A DNA stretch of 64,000 nt from an uncultured Pseudomonadota bacterium (GCA_903921325.1 CAIXPL010000019.1:248001-312000), one strand, 5' to 3'. Counted from the first letter of the stretch, positions 1-8,667 are shown. The notes: generated by a model from the letters alone, not told the origin. Program-made: numbers and translations.

Positions 1-1379
1 CCAAGGGCAATATGCCCCGCTTCAGAATAGCGGTCGACATTGTGCTCGATTTCCTGGGGCATATAACGGTAGTTCACCATCATGCCGTAGGACTGATTGA
101 AGCCCTTCACTGAAATATCGGCGGCCCAGTTCACCCGTTCGACGCGTGCGCCATTGGCCAGATGAAACCGCGCCACCGGGTCGAGCGGATAGATCCCCTG
201 TTTGGCCTGCGTGAGATAGCGCAGACACAACTGCGACATCGGCACGCGCAGAGCCTCGATCAATTCAGGGCGCTCCGACCAGCGGGTACGCTGCAAGGTT
301 TGCTGCAGAAGTGCGGCAGCAGGTTTTGCGTTGATATGTTCGGCAAGTGCAGACAGCGCAGCGGCCTTGATCGGTACGGTGCCCGCATCAAACTGGGTAT
401 CGAGCCAGGCGCGGAAACCCGGCAGCGGCGATAGCGTGCTGAAGACCTCAAGCCCGGGCAAATCGCGATGCAATGCCTCGACCACCCGCTTGATCAGAAA
501 ATTGCCCAGCGAGACTCCGCGCAAGCCTGACTGACTGTTTGAGATCGAATAGAAAATCGCCGCTCGCGCATCGCCGGGGTCGAGCAAGGGTGCCGATTCA
601 TCCAGTAATGGCTGCACCGAACCAGACAGCTCGCCGGTAAGCGCAACTTCAACAAAGATCAAAGGTTCGCGCGGCATCCGCGGGTGAAAAAAGGCATAGC
701 AGCGGCGATCGGAATCGAGGCGGTTCTTCAAATCCGTCCATGACCGTATCTGATGCACGGCTTCATAATCGATCAATTTCTCGAGCAGGGCTGCCGGCGA
801 ATCCCAGGTGATTCGCCGCAAATCGAGAAAGCCGACATCAAACCAGCTCAGCAGCCGGTTTTGCAGTTCATGGTCGAGCACTGCCAGGTCAGGCGCGCGG
901 GTGAGGGCGCGCAACACATCGGCGCGCAAATCGACCAGAAATTTGAGTCCGTCGGGCAGCTCATTGAACTGCCTCAGCAACCTTGATCGCGGCGACACGA
1001 CGGCCTGGCGCAAAGCAGTCTCGGCATCCCACTGCGCCGGCGTGCCGATCGCCTTGGCGTACGCACTCTGGGCGCGCGCGACGGCCTTCGGATCGGGACC
1101 AAACTGGTGTGCGAGCACCTGCATAAAATGCGCCCGGTCAGTTGCCGAGAGGCCACGATACCGCTCACCGAGTGCCGCCGCACGACTGCGCGAAGACGCC
1201 GGCCCACCCACCTCGCGCACACATTCCTCAATCTGCCTGACGAGGGGATCGCGCATATCCTCGGCCGCAAGCGAGCGAGCGAGCGGTTCGGTCAGGACAT
1301 CGGCGTCCTTTGGACTAATGGCCCCCCCTCTCACAGAGTCCTCAACGGCATTCAGAATTTCGGCAACCCCGGCGTCCAT
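1..1379 (-). CDS. Malonyl-CoA decarboxylase (C-terminus beyond window edge)
   Basis: Decarboxylates malonyl-CoA to acetyl-CoA, a cytoplasmic step of malonate or malonyl-CoA turnover. The frame opens at an ATG at 1379 with GAGGTAG just upstream as ribosome site. It stays open for 459 codons to the left edge without reaching a stop. The first ~150 residues are the helical N-terminal domain. The rest is the GNAT-fold catalytic part, with family stretches FFHPRMPREPLIFVEVAL, ISNSQSGLRGVSLGNFLIK and a PLDPVARFHLANGA motif containing the conserved catalytic-type His. Bacterial members are about 450-470 residues, so only a handful of residues should be missing. It is divergent from the crotonase gene at 1640. 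The assignment rests on recalled family motifs and is firm; the physiological substrate source (malonate import genes) is not in the window. Confidence 0.9.
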   Translation of the reverse strand, partial: MDAGVAEILNAVEDSVRGGAISPKDADVLTEPLARSLAAEDMRDPLVRQIEECVREVGGPASSRSRAAALGERYRGLSATDRAHFMQVLAHQFGPDPKAVARAQSAYAKAIGTPAQWDAETALRQAVVSPRSRLLRQFNELPDGLKFLVDLRADVLRALTRAPDLAVLDHELQNRLLSWFDVGFLDLRRITWDSPAALLEKLIDYEAVHQIRSWTDLKNRLDSDRRCYAFFHPRMPREPLIFVEVALTGELSGSVQPLLDESAPLLDPGDARAAIFYSISNSQSGLRGVSLGNFLIKRVVEALHRDLPGLEVFSTLSPLPGFRAWLDTQFDAGTVPIKAAALSALAEHINAKPAAALLQQTLQRTRWSERPELIEALRVPMSQLCLRYLTQAKQGIYPLDPVARFHLANGARVERVNWAADISVKGFNQSYGMMVNYRYMPQEIEHNVDRYSEAGHIAL

Positions 1380-1639
1380 AAACTACCTCGATAGCACATG
1401 CACATGCAATCAGTTTCCATCTCGACATTCAGAGCAACGACATACCGGGCGATCTATAAGGATGGCCACATTGATCAAGCAGTGACCGCAATCGGGATTC
1501 CCTGCAGTCTAACAACGCACGCTGCGACCAATGAGTGTACCGATGCGCACAATGCGTCATCAGCCCGACAAAAGTCTCACAATTGGCCGCGTTGACGGTC
1601 ATAATTGATCGAATCGACAGACCCCACGGAACGATTGCC
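1380..1639. promoter_or_regulatory. Divergent spacer, malonyl-CoA decarboxylase / crotonase
   Basis: A 260-base spacer between two diverging genes, visibly AT-richer than the flanking coding DNA, so promoters for both should lie here. A CATAAT box at 1599-1604 is a possible -10 element for the rightward gene, but no convincing -35 hexamer is at the right distance. No clear operator palindrome was seen. Confidence 0.35.
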
Positions 1640-2644
1640 ATGTCCGCCGACTCCAGTGACTTCAGCGACTCCAGCGTACCCGCACCCGCGCAGCAGCCAG
1701 ACTCAGGCACTCCGGGCGAACCGAGCGCCGCTCCCGCCCAGGACGGCACCGCGGCGACCGCTGCCAATCAATCACCGGCACAGTCGACTGCCGCAGATTC
1801 CTCCAGCAGTGCATCGGGCACCGACGCCGCCCCTGAGGCGGTCGCGCCACCCGAAGTGCCGGTACCGCCGCCGCGTGGCGAATTCGACGATGGTCCGCCG
1901 TGGCTGTCGATTGACGGGCAAATTGCCACAATACGTTTCTGCAGACCCAGTCAACACAACCGGATTGACCCGGAAGACCTCGCAGTACTGATGGCGCATT
2001 TCGATCAGATTGATCGCACCGAGTCCCTGCGCGCCCTGGTCGTGACAGGCACGGGCACGCGCACATTCAGCTCCGGTTATACCTTGTCAGCGGTGAGCAG
2101 TCTGTCGGCCAATGGCATCACATTCGGTATGGTCGTCAATCGTCTCGAAGACCTGTCGATCCCGACTGTGTGCGGTTTGAATGGCAGCGTGTATGGCGGG
2201 GCCACCGACATTGCGCTCGCCTGCGACTTCCGTTTAGGTGTTACCGGTTCGCGGCTGGTGATGCCGGCCACGCGTATCGGATTGCACTATTACGCCGGGG
2301 GTATGCGGCGCTATGTCGAACGGCTCGGTCTGAACACCGCCAAACGGCTGTTCCTGTTAGGTCAACCGATTCCGGCCGAAGAGCTGCTACGCCTGGGTTA
2401 CCTGCATGATCTGGTTGAACCAGCGCAATTTGGTGACCATCTACACACGATGGCAGAGCAACTGGCCGCCGGTGCACCGGCTGTCATGCGCAGCATGAAA
2501 AAGCATCTCAATGCGATTTCGCGTGGCATCTATGACGAGGCCACCATCCAGGATGCCAATATCCGCAGCATGCGATCGAACGACCTGAAAGAAGGCCTTG
2601 CTGCATTGAAAGAGAAGCGCGCACCCAATTTCAAGGGCAATTGA
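1640..2644 (+). CDS. Enoyl-CoA hydratase/isomerase (crotonase) family protein with low-complexity N-terminus
   Basis: Crotonase-fold protein of 334 residues. I chose the ATG at 1640; an in-frame ATG at 1535 would add 35 residues that look non-coding. Residues 1-80 are rich in Ser, Ala, Pro and Thr and look disordered. The crotonase core follows (PWLSIDGQIATIRF onward) with oxyanion-hole segments FSSGYTL and NGSVYGGATDIALACDF and the C-terminal helices. The position equivalent to the second catalytic Glu of enoyl-CoA hydratase (usual 'PE..IGL') reads PATRIGL, so Glu is replaced by Ala. The first acid position appears as Asp in GGATDIA. It may therefore be an isomerase, hydrolase or decarboxylase rather than a hydratase. 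Its neighbour malonyl-CoA decarboxylase points to acyl-CoA metabolism, but no substrate can be assigned. It ends seven bases before a convergent transporter gene. Confidence 0.85.
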   Translation: MSADSSDFSDSSVPAPAQQPDSGTPGEPSAAPAQDGTAATAANQSPAQSTAADSSSSASGTDAAPEAVAPPEVPVPPPRGEFDDGPPWLSIDGQIATIRFCRPSQHNRIDPEDLAVLMAHFDQIDRTESLRALVVTGTGTRTFSSGYTLSAVSSLSANGITFGMVVNRLEDLSIPTVCGLNGSVYGGATDIALACDFRLGVTGSRLVMPATRIGLHYYAGGMRRYVERLGLNTAKRLFLLGQPIPAEELLRLGYLHDLVEPAQFGDHLHTMAEQLAAGAPAVMRSMKKHLNAISRGIYDEATIQDANIRSMRSNDLKEGLAALKEKRAPNFKGN

Positions 2645-2651
2645 CGGGGCA

Positions 2652-3839
2652 TCAGCCCGGCGCGACCATCCCCGCGCGCCAGCGCAGGTGCAACAGGGCC
2701 GCCGCGGTCGCCGAGACGACACCAACGGTCACCACGCCCAACCATCCCCAGCCGGCAAACGCCTGGCTTGCCAGAAACGCGCCCACACCGTTGCCTGCAA
2801 ACGTGTGCAACATCAGCAGCATGTTGACCCGCGCGCGCGCCTCCGGTTCGATACCGATCAGGAAGGTCTGATTGGCCACCAGACTGGTGCGAATGCCAAA
2901 GTCGAGCATCATCACCCCGATCACCAGCGCCGCAATCATCCAGGGCCCGAACGCAAACGCGATGTAGCCGGCGAGTACCAGCAATGAGCCCGCCAGGACG
3001 GCCGGGGCAGGACCGCTGCGGTCAACCCAGCGTCCGACCGGTGCGGCGATCAGCACCCCGGCCGCCCCCGGAATGCCGAAGAGTCCGGCCGCGGCAGTGC
3101 CCAGGTGGTGATCGGCCGCCAGCATCGGCGCCAGCGTGGCCCAGAATCCGCCGTAACACACACCGAGCAATCCCTGCACGCGCGAGGAGCGGTTCACCAC
3201 AGGATAACGGCGCATCAGATCGACGAGCGAACCGAGCAGGCGTGCGTAGGAAAGCTGGCTCGACCCGCGTGCACTGGGCAACATGCGCAGCATGAACGGC
3301 AGCACGGCAGCCACCAGCAGGGCACCAAATACAAATCCGGCGCGCCAACCCAGGGCGCCGCTGATAAGTCCGCCGAGCAAGCGCCCGCAGAGGATGCCCA
3401 GCAGCATCCCGGAGAGCACCGTACCCATGGCGCTGCCACGGCGCGCACTGGGGGTGAGTTGCGCGGTCACCGACACCAGGTGCTGCGAGGTCGACGCGGA
3501 CATGCCGACAATGAAGCTGCCAAGCACCAGCATCCACAGGGCATTGGCCATTGCCATCAGTGCCAGGGTCAGGGCGAGTGCGCTTGACTGGAAAAGAATC
3601 AGGCGGCGCTTGTCAAACACATCACCCAGCGGGGCGAGAAACATCACGCCACCGACAAAGCCGAATGTCGTTGCTGTTGGAATCCAGCCCACGGCGCGGG
3701 TACTGGTGCCAAATTCCTGCGCGATGACATCGAGCATCGACGTATACAAGTGCATGCTGGTGGCGGCCACCATCATGCAAATCACGATGACCACAATCAG
3801 CCGTGTCGGCAACCCTGCCGGGGCGCTTGCACTATCCAT
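2652..3839 (-). CDS. MFS transporter
   Basis: Major facilitator superfamily permease of 395 residues with about twelve hydrophobic helices, inner membrane, substrate unknown. The start is the ATG at 3839, which has an AAAGAGAG purine tract 7-14 bases upstream; a longer in-frame reading to 3923 adds an Arg/Gly-rich tail that is unlikely to be translated. The cytoplasmic loop between helices 2 and 3 carries the family signature as GDVFDKRRLI. It is divergent from the dihydroxyphthalate-decarboxylase-like gene at 3946, with only 106 bases for both promoters. It may import the aromatic acid or amide handled by the genes to its right; that is inference from position only. Confidence 0.85.
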   Translation of the reverse strand: MDSASAPAGLPTRLIVVIVICMMVAATSMHLYTSMLDVIAQEFGTSTRAVGWIPTATTFGFVGGVMFLAPLGDVFDKRRLILFQSSALALTLALMAMANALWMLVLGSFIVGMSASTSQHLVSVTAQLTPSARRGSAMGTVLSGMLLGILCGRLLGGLISGALGWRAGFVFGALLVAAVLPFMLRMLPSARGSSQLSYARLLGSLVDLMRRYPVVNRSSRVQGLLGVCYGGFWATLAPMLAADHHLGTAAAGLFGIPGAAGVLIAAPVGRWVDRSGPAPAVLAGSLLVLAGYIAFAFGPWMIAALVIGVMMLDFGIRTSLVANQTFLIGIEPEARARVNMLLMLHTFAGNGVGAFLASQAFAGWGWLGVVTVGVVSATAAALLHLRWRAGMVAPG

Positions 3840-3945
3840 TGCTGCACTCTCTTTGCAAACCCGGCCTGCGCGTCCAGACCAGCCTGAGGCATCATAGCGG
3901 CCGCGGCCTGAATCCGCTCGCAAAGATATTTCAGAGGAATCCTAA

Positions 3946-4938
3946 ATGAGCAAGTTGCAACTGAGTCTCGCCTGCGCCGGTTATGACCGCACCCGGGCAC
4001 TCTTTGACGGGCGCGTCGCCATCGACGGCGTCGATATCATCCCCACCGTACTCGAACCGGAAGAGGCCTTTCACCGGGCCTTCAAGTACGGCGAATTCGA
4101 TATCACCGAAATATCGATGAGCAGTCACACGGTGATGACCGCACGCGGTGAAGCGGACTACGTCGGGATACCGGCCTTCCTGTCGCGCGTGTTCCGTCAT
4201 TCCGGCATCTATATCAACACGAGCAAGGGGATCACGCGGCCCGAGGATCTGCGCGGCAAGACAATCGGCGTGCCTGAGTACCAGATCACCGCCAATGTGT
4301 GGATTCGCGGCATCCTGTCTGATGACTATGGTGTCGCGGCCGATCAGGTTCACTGGCGCCGCGGTGGCATCGAGCAACCCGGCCGTGGCGAGCGCTCGCC
4401 GATCAAGCTGCCTGATTCAATTGATCTGCAACAGATCCCGGATGACAAGACGCTCTCGGGCATGCTCGAAGCAGGTGAAATCGACGCGATGATCAGCGCG
4501 CGGGCGCCGTCCTGTCTGCTGCGCGGCTCGCCCAAAGTCGCGCGGCTGTTTCCCAATTACAAGGATGTCGAGGCCGACTACTTCAAGCGGACCGGGCACT
4601 TTCCGATCATGCATATGGTAGGCATCCGCAAATCGCTGGTGGAACAGCACCCCTGGCTGCCAGTCAATGTCTACAAGGCCTTCGCCGAAGCCAAGCGCCT
4701 TGCCATGCACGATCTGAACGAGATCAACATGCTGCTGGTCACTCTGCCGTGGGTGGTACATGAGTACAACGCCACCCGTGAACTGATGGGCGATGACTAC
4801 TGGCCCTATGGCTTCAAGGAAAACCTGCATTCCCTCGATGTGTTCACCCGCTATCACCATGAGCAGGGGCTGTCATCACGCAAGCTCGCCCCCGAGGAGT
4901 TGTTCACCCCATCGGTGATTGATCTGAGCCGCATCTAG
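3946..4938 (+). CDS. 4,5-dihydroxyphthalate decarboxylase family protein (paralogue 1)
   Basis: Protein of 330 residues, the size of Pht5-type 4,5-dihydroxyphthalate decarboxylases, which have a periplasmic-binding-protein fold and convert 4,5-dihydroxyphthalate to protocatechuate. The N-terminus SLACAGYDRTRALFDGRV and segments FHRAFKYGEFDITEISMSS and VGIPAFLSRVFRHSGIYI match that family. The start ATG follows AGAGGA at good spacing. There is no signal peptide, consistent with a cytoplasmic enzyme rather than a transport protein. A close paralogue of identical length lies at 21457-22449. The stop codon is followed by a 25-base tandem repeat and then an amidase gene on the same strand. Protocatechuate would feed the LigI/LigK enzymes at 11.5-13.1 kb, though the real substrate is not proven. 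Confidence 0.8.
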   Translation: MSKLQLSLACAGYDRTRALFDGRVAIDGVDIIPTVLEPEEAFHRAFKYGEFDITEISMSSHTVMTARGEADYVGIPAFLSRVFRHSGIYINTSKGITRPEDLRGKTIGVPEYQITANVWIRGILSDDYGVAADQVHWRRGGIEQPGRGERSPIKLPDSIDLQQIPDDKTLSGMLEAGEIDAMISARAPSCLLRGSPKVARLFPNYKDVEADYFKRTGHFPIMHMVGIRKSLVEQHPWLPVNVYKAFAEAKRLAMHDLNEINMLLVTLPWVVHEYNATRELMGDDYWPYGFKENLHSLDVFTRYHHEQGLSSRKLAPEELFTPSVIDLSRI

Positions 4939-4945
4939 GCCCGCG

Positions 4946-5145
4946 ATGCCGAGCCGCATCGTGGCATCAACTACCTGACCGCATCGTGATGCGACCTGCC
5001 AAACCGCGTCGTGACGCAAGCTGCCGAGCCTCGTCGTGGCGCAACCTGCCGAGCCCCGTCGTGACGCAAGCTGCCAAACCGCGTCGTGGCGCAACCTGCC
5101 GAGCCCCGTCGTGACGCAAGCTGCCAAACCGCGTCGTGGCGCAAC
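4946..5145 (+). repeat. 25-bp tandem repeat array between two same-strand genes
   Basis: Six contiguous 25-base units run from 4996 to 5145 (unit of the form CTGCCAAACCGCGTCGTGAC + GCAAG), preceded by two decayed units from about 4946. Units alternate between a GTGACGC and a GTGGCGC core, giving a 50-base super-period. The core GCGTC-GT-GACGC, and CGCATC-GT-GATGCG in the decayed unit at 4982-4995, are short perfect inverted repeats. GTGA occurs at 5011, 5061 and 5111, so each 50-base step encodes an open stretch ending in the next GTGA. The last unit supplies a GTG at 5136 in frame with the amidase. The first units resemble the last codons of the upstream gene (GAGCCGCATC appears in both). 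Confidence 0.85.
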
Positions 5146-5156
5146 CTGAGACGGCC

Positions 5157-6698
5157 ATGAGCGACTCGGCCAGCACGGTGGCTCGCCACGAAAGCGCGCG
5201 TGCACAAGCTGCGCGTGTTGCACGCGCTGAGGTGTCGGCCCTGGAACTGGTCGACGCCCACATAGCACGCATCGAACGGGATGATGCGCGGGTCAATGCG
5301 GTGGTGGTGCGACGGTTTGACGCGGCGCGCACCGAAGCTCGTGCGGCCGATCAGGCACGCCGTCGCGCTGGGCCAAGCGGTGCGCTCGACGGGGTGCCGA
5401 TCACCATCAAGGAATGTTTTGATCTGATCGACACACCTTCGACGTTTGGTTACCCGGAACGGGCGCAGCATCGCGCAACGCGCAATGCCCTGGCCATCGA
5501 TCGTTTGCGTCGCGCCGGTGCCATCATCCTGGGCAAGACCAATGTGCCCAAGGATCTGGCCGACTGGCAATCGTTCAACGCGCTCTATGGTACGACGCTC
5601 AATCCATGGGATGCCAGCCGCTCGGCCGGAGGCTCATCGGGCGGGGCGGCAGCCGCCCTCGCCTGTGGATTTGCTGCCCTCGAACTGGGTAGCGATATCG
5701 GCGGATCGATCCGGGTGCCGGCACATTTCTGCGGGGTTTATGGACATAAGCCGACCTTTGGCATCGTGCCTCTGGATGGCCATTCAATGATTGAGGATGC
5801 GCCGGCAGGGGACTTGAATGTGGCCGGGCCACTCGCCCGCTCAGCCGATGACCTGGCCCTCGCGCTCAGCCTGATTGCCGGTCACGGATCCGAAGCGGCC
5901 TGGCAGTTGCGCCTGCCACCCTGCCCGCCGGAGTTGCCCGATGCATTACCGCAAGGCTTGCGCATTGCAGTGATCGGCAACGACGGACTGTTTCCGGTCG
6001 ATCAGGCCACGCAAGACTGTGCCTATGCGGCAGGTGGCGCTCTGCAAGCTGGTGGGGCACAGGTGGACATTGCCGCCCGCTTGCCGATGGATAGTGAAGC
6101 ACACTACAAGCTCTACATTGCCTTGCTGCGCGGGGCAACGGCCGCGCGCATTGCGCTTGCCGATCTGCCTGGGCTGACGCGGCAGGCAGCCCGCTATTCG
6201 CACGACGATGAGGGCTACGACGCGCTGCGGCTGCGCGGCCTCACCCAGGCACACCGACAGTGGCAGGCATACGATCTTGAGCGCCACCGGTTACAGCGCG
6301 CGTGGCGCGCATTCTTCGGTGAATACGATGCCGTAATCGCGCCGATCACGCCGACCTGCGCGTTCCCGCACGTGCACAACACACCCAAGCATGAGCAACG
6401 GCTGGACATCGACGGCGACTGGCAGCTCGCCTCCAACAGCTACTTCTGGATCGGACTGCCGACGGTGTCCGGGCTGCCAGCCACAGCCATTCCCGCTGGC
6501 ACCAGCCGCAGCGGCTTGCCGGTCGGCCTGCAGATCATCGGACCTGAGTTCAGTGATCTGCGCACCATCGGCATCGCCGGCTGGCTGGAACGCCATTTTC
6601 GGGGCTTCAGCGCACCACCGGGATTCTCCGACTGGCGCGCCAGCGCAGCACCTGTTGCAACCCCTGCCGCAGAGCCACAACTGCGGCGGTACTCGTAG
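5157..6698 (+). CDS. Amidase signature family protein
   Basis: Amidase-signature hydrolase of 513 residues that would hydrolyse a carboxamide or related C-N bond in the cytoplasm. The catalytic Lys lies in GVPITIKECFDLID, the Gly/Ser-rich signature is SAGGSSGGAAAALACG, and the nucleophile Ser is in the ELGSDIGGSIRVPAH segment. Together these give the Ser-cisSer-Lys triad. C-terminal GLPVGLQIIGP is also typical. The ATG at 5157 is the preferred start; a GTG at 5136, inside the last 25-base repeat, is in frame and would add seven residues. Substrate is unknown. A second, different amidase lies at 22453-23871. It converges on the aldolase gene with a 44-base spacer. Confidence 0.9.
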   Translation: MSDSASTVARHESARAQAARVARAEVSALELVDAHIARIERDDARVNAVVVRRFDAARTEARAADQARRRAGPSGALDGVPITIKECFDLIDTPSTFGYPERAQHRATRNALAIDRLRRAGAIILGKTNVPKDLADWQSFNALYGTTLNPWDASRSAGGSSGGAAAALACGFAALELGSDIGGSIRVPAHFCGVYGHKPTFGIVPLDGHSMIEDAPAGDLNVAGPLARSADDLALALSLIAGHGSEAAWQLRLPPCPPELPDALPQGLRIAVIGNDGLFPVDQATQDCAYAAGGALQAGGAQVDIAARLPMDSEAHYKLYIALLRGATAARIALADLPGLTRQAARYSHDDEGYDALRLRGLTQAHRQWQAYDLERHRLQRAWRAFFGEYDAVIAPITPTCAFPHVHNTPKHEQRLDIDGDWQLASNSYFWIGLPTVSGLPATAIPAGTSRSGLPVGLQIIGPEFSDLRTIGIAGWLERHFRGFSAPPGFSDWRASAAPVATPAAEPQLRRYS

Positions 6699-6742
6699 CG
6701 CCTCTTGGCAATGCGCCGGTGCAGCGTCACTTGCCGCATCGG

Positions 6743-7501
6743 TCAGAAATGCTGCGGCGGCGGGCCACCCGCAGCGTCGAGCGCAACATTGTCCTCGGTG
6801 GCCATACGTGCGAGCACCCGGGTCTTCCACAAATGCCAGCCGCGGTCGTATTCCTGCCTCGGAGCAGAGGCCGCCACTTCATCAGCATCCATGAATTCCA
6901 CCCGACCCCCGGGTCCGGCAATCTGCATCGCCTGCAGTTGCATGCGCGCATTCGATTCAAGATAAATGCTGCGCCCCACCGCACGCGCAATCGTCTCGCC
7001 GACCGTGACGCAACCATGCCCGCGCATCAGCGCGGCCGGATGACCGCCCAGCGTTTTCGCCAGCGCCGCACCCAGGTAGGCGGTCTTCACCAAAAGGTCG
7101 GTACCCTTCTGTGCATCACGGATCTCGAAGTTTGGCACGCCCTGGCCAACAAACGCCGACATGTGAAATATCGGCCTCAACATCTCGCGCGTGGTGCTGA
7201 ACGGGATGACCGAGGGCGAATGGTTGTGCACCACACACATCACGTCGGGTCGGGCCTTGAAAATCTCGCCGTGAATGTAGCGCTCGCGCACACTGAGCCG
7301 ATCCCCGGCGTCGAGCGGATTGCTGTCCAGATCGTATTCGATGATGTCGGAGGCGCGCACGAACTCAGGCGCGATATGTCGCGCCATCAGGTAACGGCCG
7401 GGGTCGCGGTCGGAGCGTACGCTGACATGCCCATAGGCATCGATCGCGCCATGCTCGGCGAGCACGCGATAGGCAACGACCAGATCCTCGATGAGACTCA
7501 T
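6743..7501 (-). CDS. Class II aldolase/adducin family protein
   Basis: Member of the zinc-dependent class II aldolase/adducin fold, 252 residues. The metal-binding histidines are visible in VVHNHSPSVIPF and MRGHGCVTVG, and the N-terminal GHVSVR segment is typical. Members include sugar-phosphate aldolases and decarboxylases of hydroxylated aromatic or hydroxy-oxo acids, so the reaction cannot be fixed. I start it at the ATG at 7501, preceded by GAGGAG at eight bases; the GTG six bases earlier is less likely. The start codon overlaps, as ATGA, the stop of a 14-residue mini-ORF that fills the spacer from the upstream TctC gene, so the two genes are probably translationally coupled. Confidence 0.88.
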   Translation of the reverse strand: MSLIEDLVVAYRVLAEHGAIDAYGHVSVRSDRDPGRYLMARHIAPEFVRASDIIEYDLDSNPLDAGDRLSVRERYIHGEIFKARPDVMCVVHNHSPSVIPFSTTREMLRPIFHMSAFVGQGVPNFEIRDAQKGTDLLVKTAYLGAALAKTLGGHPAALMRGHGCVTVGETIARAVGRSIYLESNARMQLQAMQIAGPGGRVEFMDADEVAASAPRQEYDRGWHLWKTRVLARMATEDNVALDAAGGPPPQHF

Positions 7502-7542
7502 TTCCACTTCTCCTCAGAAATTGTGTTCACTGTGGTGTTCAT
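7498..7542 (-). other. Bridge mini-ORF between TctC receptor and aldolase genes
   Basis: An ATG directly follows the TGA of the upstream receptor gene (TGAATG) and opens a 14-codon frame, MNTTVNTISEEKWK, whose TGA overlaps the aldolase ATG as ATGA. The frame contains the GAGGAG ribosome site of the aldolase gene. Its first 24 bases are a degenerate 12-base tandem repeat (ATGAACACCACA / GTGAACACAATT). It could be a coupling device that keeps ribosomes on the message through the spacer. Expression is not shown by sequence alone. Confidence 0.4.
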
Positions 7543-8466
7543 TCAATCCGCCTTGATATGTGCCGCGGCAATCACGCGCGCCCAACGGTCCAGATCGCGG
7601 CGCAGCGTATTGGCCAGGCGCTCGGGGGGGCCACCGACCGGCGCCAGCCCCTGGCGATCAAGCTGGGTTCGGATGTCAGGTTGATGAATCGCCTGATCGA
7701 GCGCCGCGTTGACCCGCGTGATGATGGCGGCCGGTGTGCCGGCTGGTGCAAACACCGCATACCAGGTATCGACCACAAGACCGGGGTAGCCCGCTTCGGC
7801 CAGAGTCGGCACATCAGCAAAGGCGCGTAGCCGATGTTCGCTCAGAACGGCCAGCATGCGCAGACGCCCACTCACGATATAGGGTGCCGCCGTCTGGATC
7901 GATACCACCATCGCCTGGACGTGGCCAGCCACCAGATCGGACATTGCCCCGCCAGAGCCTTTGTAGGGGACATGAACCAGATCGGTACCGGTCTCCAGTT
8001 TCACCAGCTCCATGGTGAGGTGCTGTGGCGCCCCATTGCCCGTGGAGCCGTAATGCAATTCGCCCGGTGCGCGCCTTGCGAGCTCGACAAATTCGCGCAC
8101 GGTGCGGGCTGGCACCGACGGATTGAGCATCAAGCCCATGCTGCTCGCAGCGACCACCGCGACGGGCGCAAAACTGGTCACCGGATCAAATGGCAGATGC
8201 GGATTGAGCGGCGGATTGGTAGCAAACGAAGTTGCTGTGAAGAGAAATGTGTAGCCATCAGGTGCGGCATGGGCGACCAGATCGGCGCCAATATTGCCAC
8301 TGGCGCCGGGGCGGTTTTCCGTTACCACCGGCGTCTTCCACAGTCGTGTCAGGGTGGGGCCCAACAGACGTGACAGAATGTCAGCGCCGGTGCCCGGTGT
8401 GTAGGGCACCAGCATCTGCACCGGGCGCTGCGGCCACGCAGACTCTTGTGCCACGACAGGTCGCAC
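7543..8466 (-). CDS. Tripartite tricarboxylate/Bug-type periplasmic receptor (TctC family)
   Basis: Periplasmic solute-binding receptor of the Bug/TctC family that binds carboxylates. Mature-protein hallmarks are PVQMLVPYTPGTGADILSR, VVTENRPGASGNIGADLVA and LVHVPYKGSGGAMSDLVAG. The coordinates use the first canonical start, a GTG at 8466, which gives 307 residues but no signal peptide. The same frame continues upstream with LIRPTLALIVLSLVFLAV, a clear signal peptide, back to an in-frame TAA, yet contains no ATG, GTG or TTG. A GAGG motif sits six bases before an ATC at 8527-8529, and a CTG lies at 8515-8517. The true protein is therefore probably 324-328 residues with an unusual start. Membrane TctA/B partners are absent here, as is common for Bug receptors. 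Confidence 0.85.
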   Translation of the reverse strand: MRPVVAQESAWPQRPVQMLVPYTPGTGADILSRLLGPTLTRLWKTPVVTENRPGASGNIGADLVAHAAPDGYTFLFTATSFATNPPLNPHLPFDPVTSFAPVAVVAASSMGLMLNPSVPARTVREFVELARRAPGELHYGSTGNGAPQHLTMELVKLETGTDLVHVPYKGSGGAMSDLVAGHVQAMVVSIQTAAPYIVSGRLRMLAVLSEHRLRAFADVPTLAEAGYPGLVVDTWYAVFAPAGTPAAIITRVNAALDQAIHQPDIRTQLDRQGLAPVGGPPERLANTLRRDLDRWARVIAAAHIKAD

Positions 8467-8667
8467 TGCCAGAAAAACGAGCGACAGTACGATGAGCGCA
8501 AGGGTTGGCCGGATCAGATTGGGTAGGATGTCAAACCTCGACTGGCTATCGCAACGGACCCCCTGCGACGTACATGCCGGGATCGGGGCCGAAGCACAAC
8601 TTTACGGATTGCAAGAACACGCGAGAGGCGCATTCTACGACTGCTCGCACCCGCCTGAGGAATTGAC

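Noticed and set aside
3946-4938. Periplasmic ABC-transporter binding protein
   Set aside because: The fold is similar, but there is no signal peptide and the sequence matches the 4,5-dihydroxyphthalate decarboxylase family.
4946-5145. CRISPR array
   Set aside because: The 25-base units are contiguous without unique spacers and no cas genes are present.
6719-7684. A 321-codon plus-strand frame opposite the class II aldolase
   Set aside because: Antisense shadow; the aldolase histidine motifs are on the other strand.
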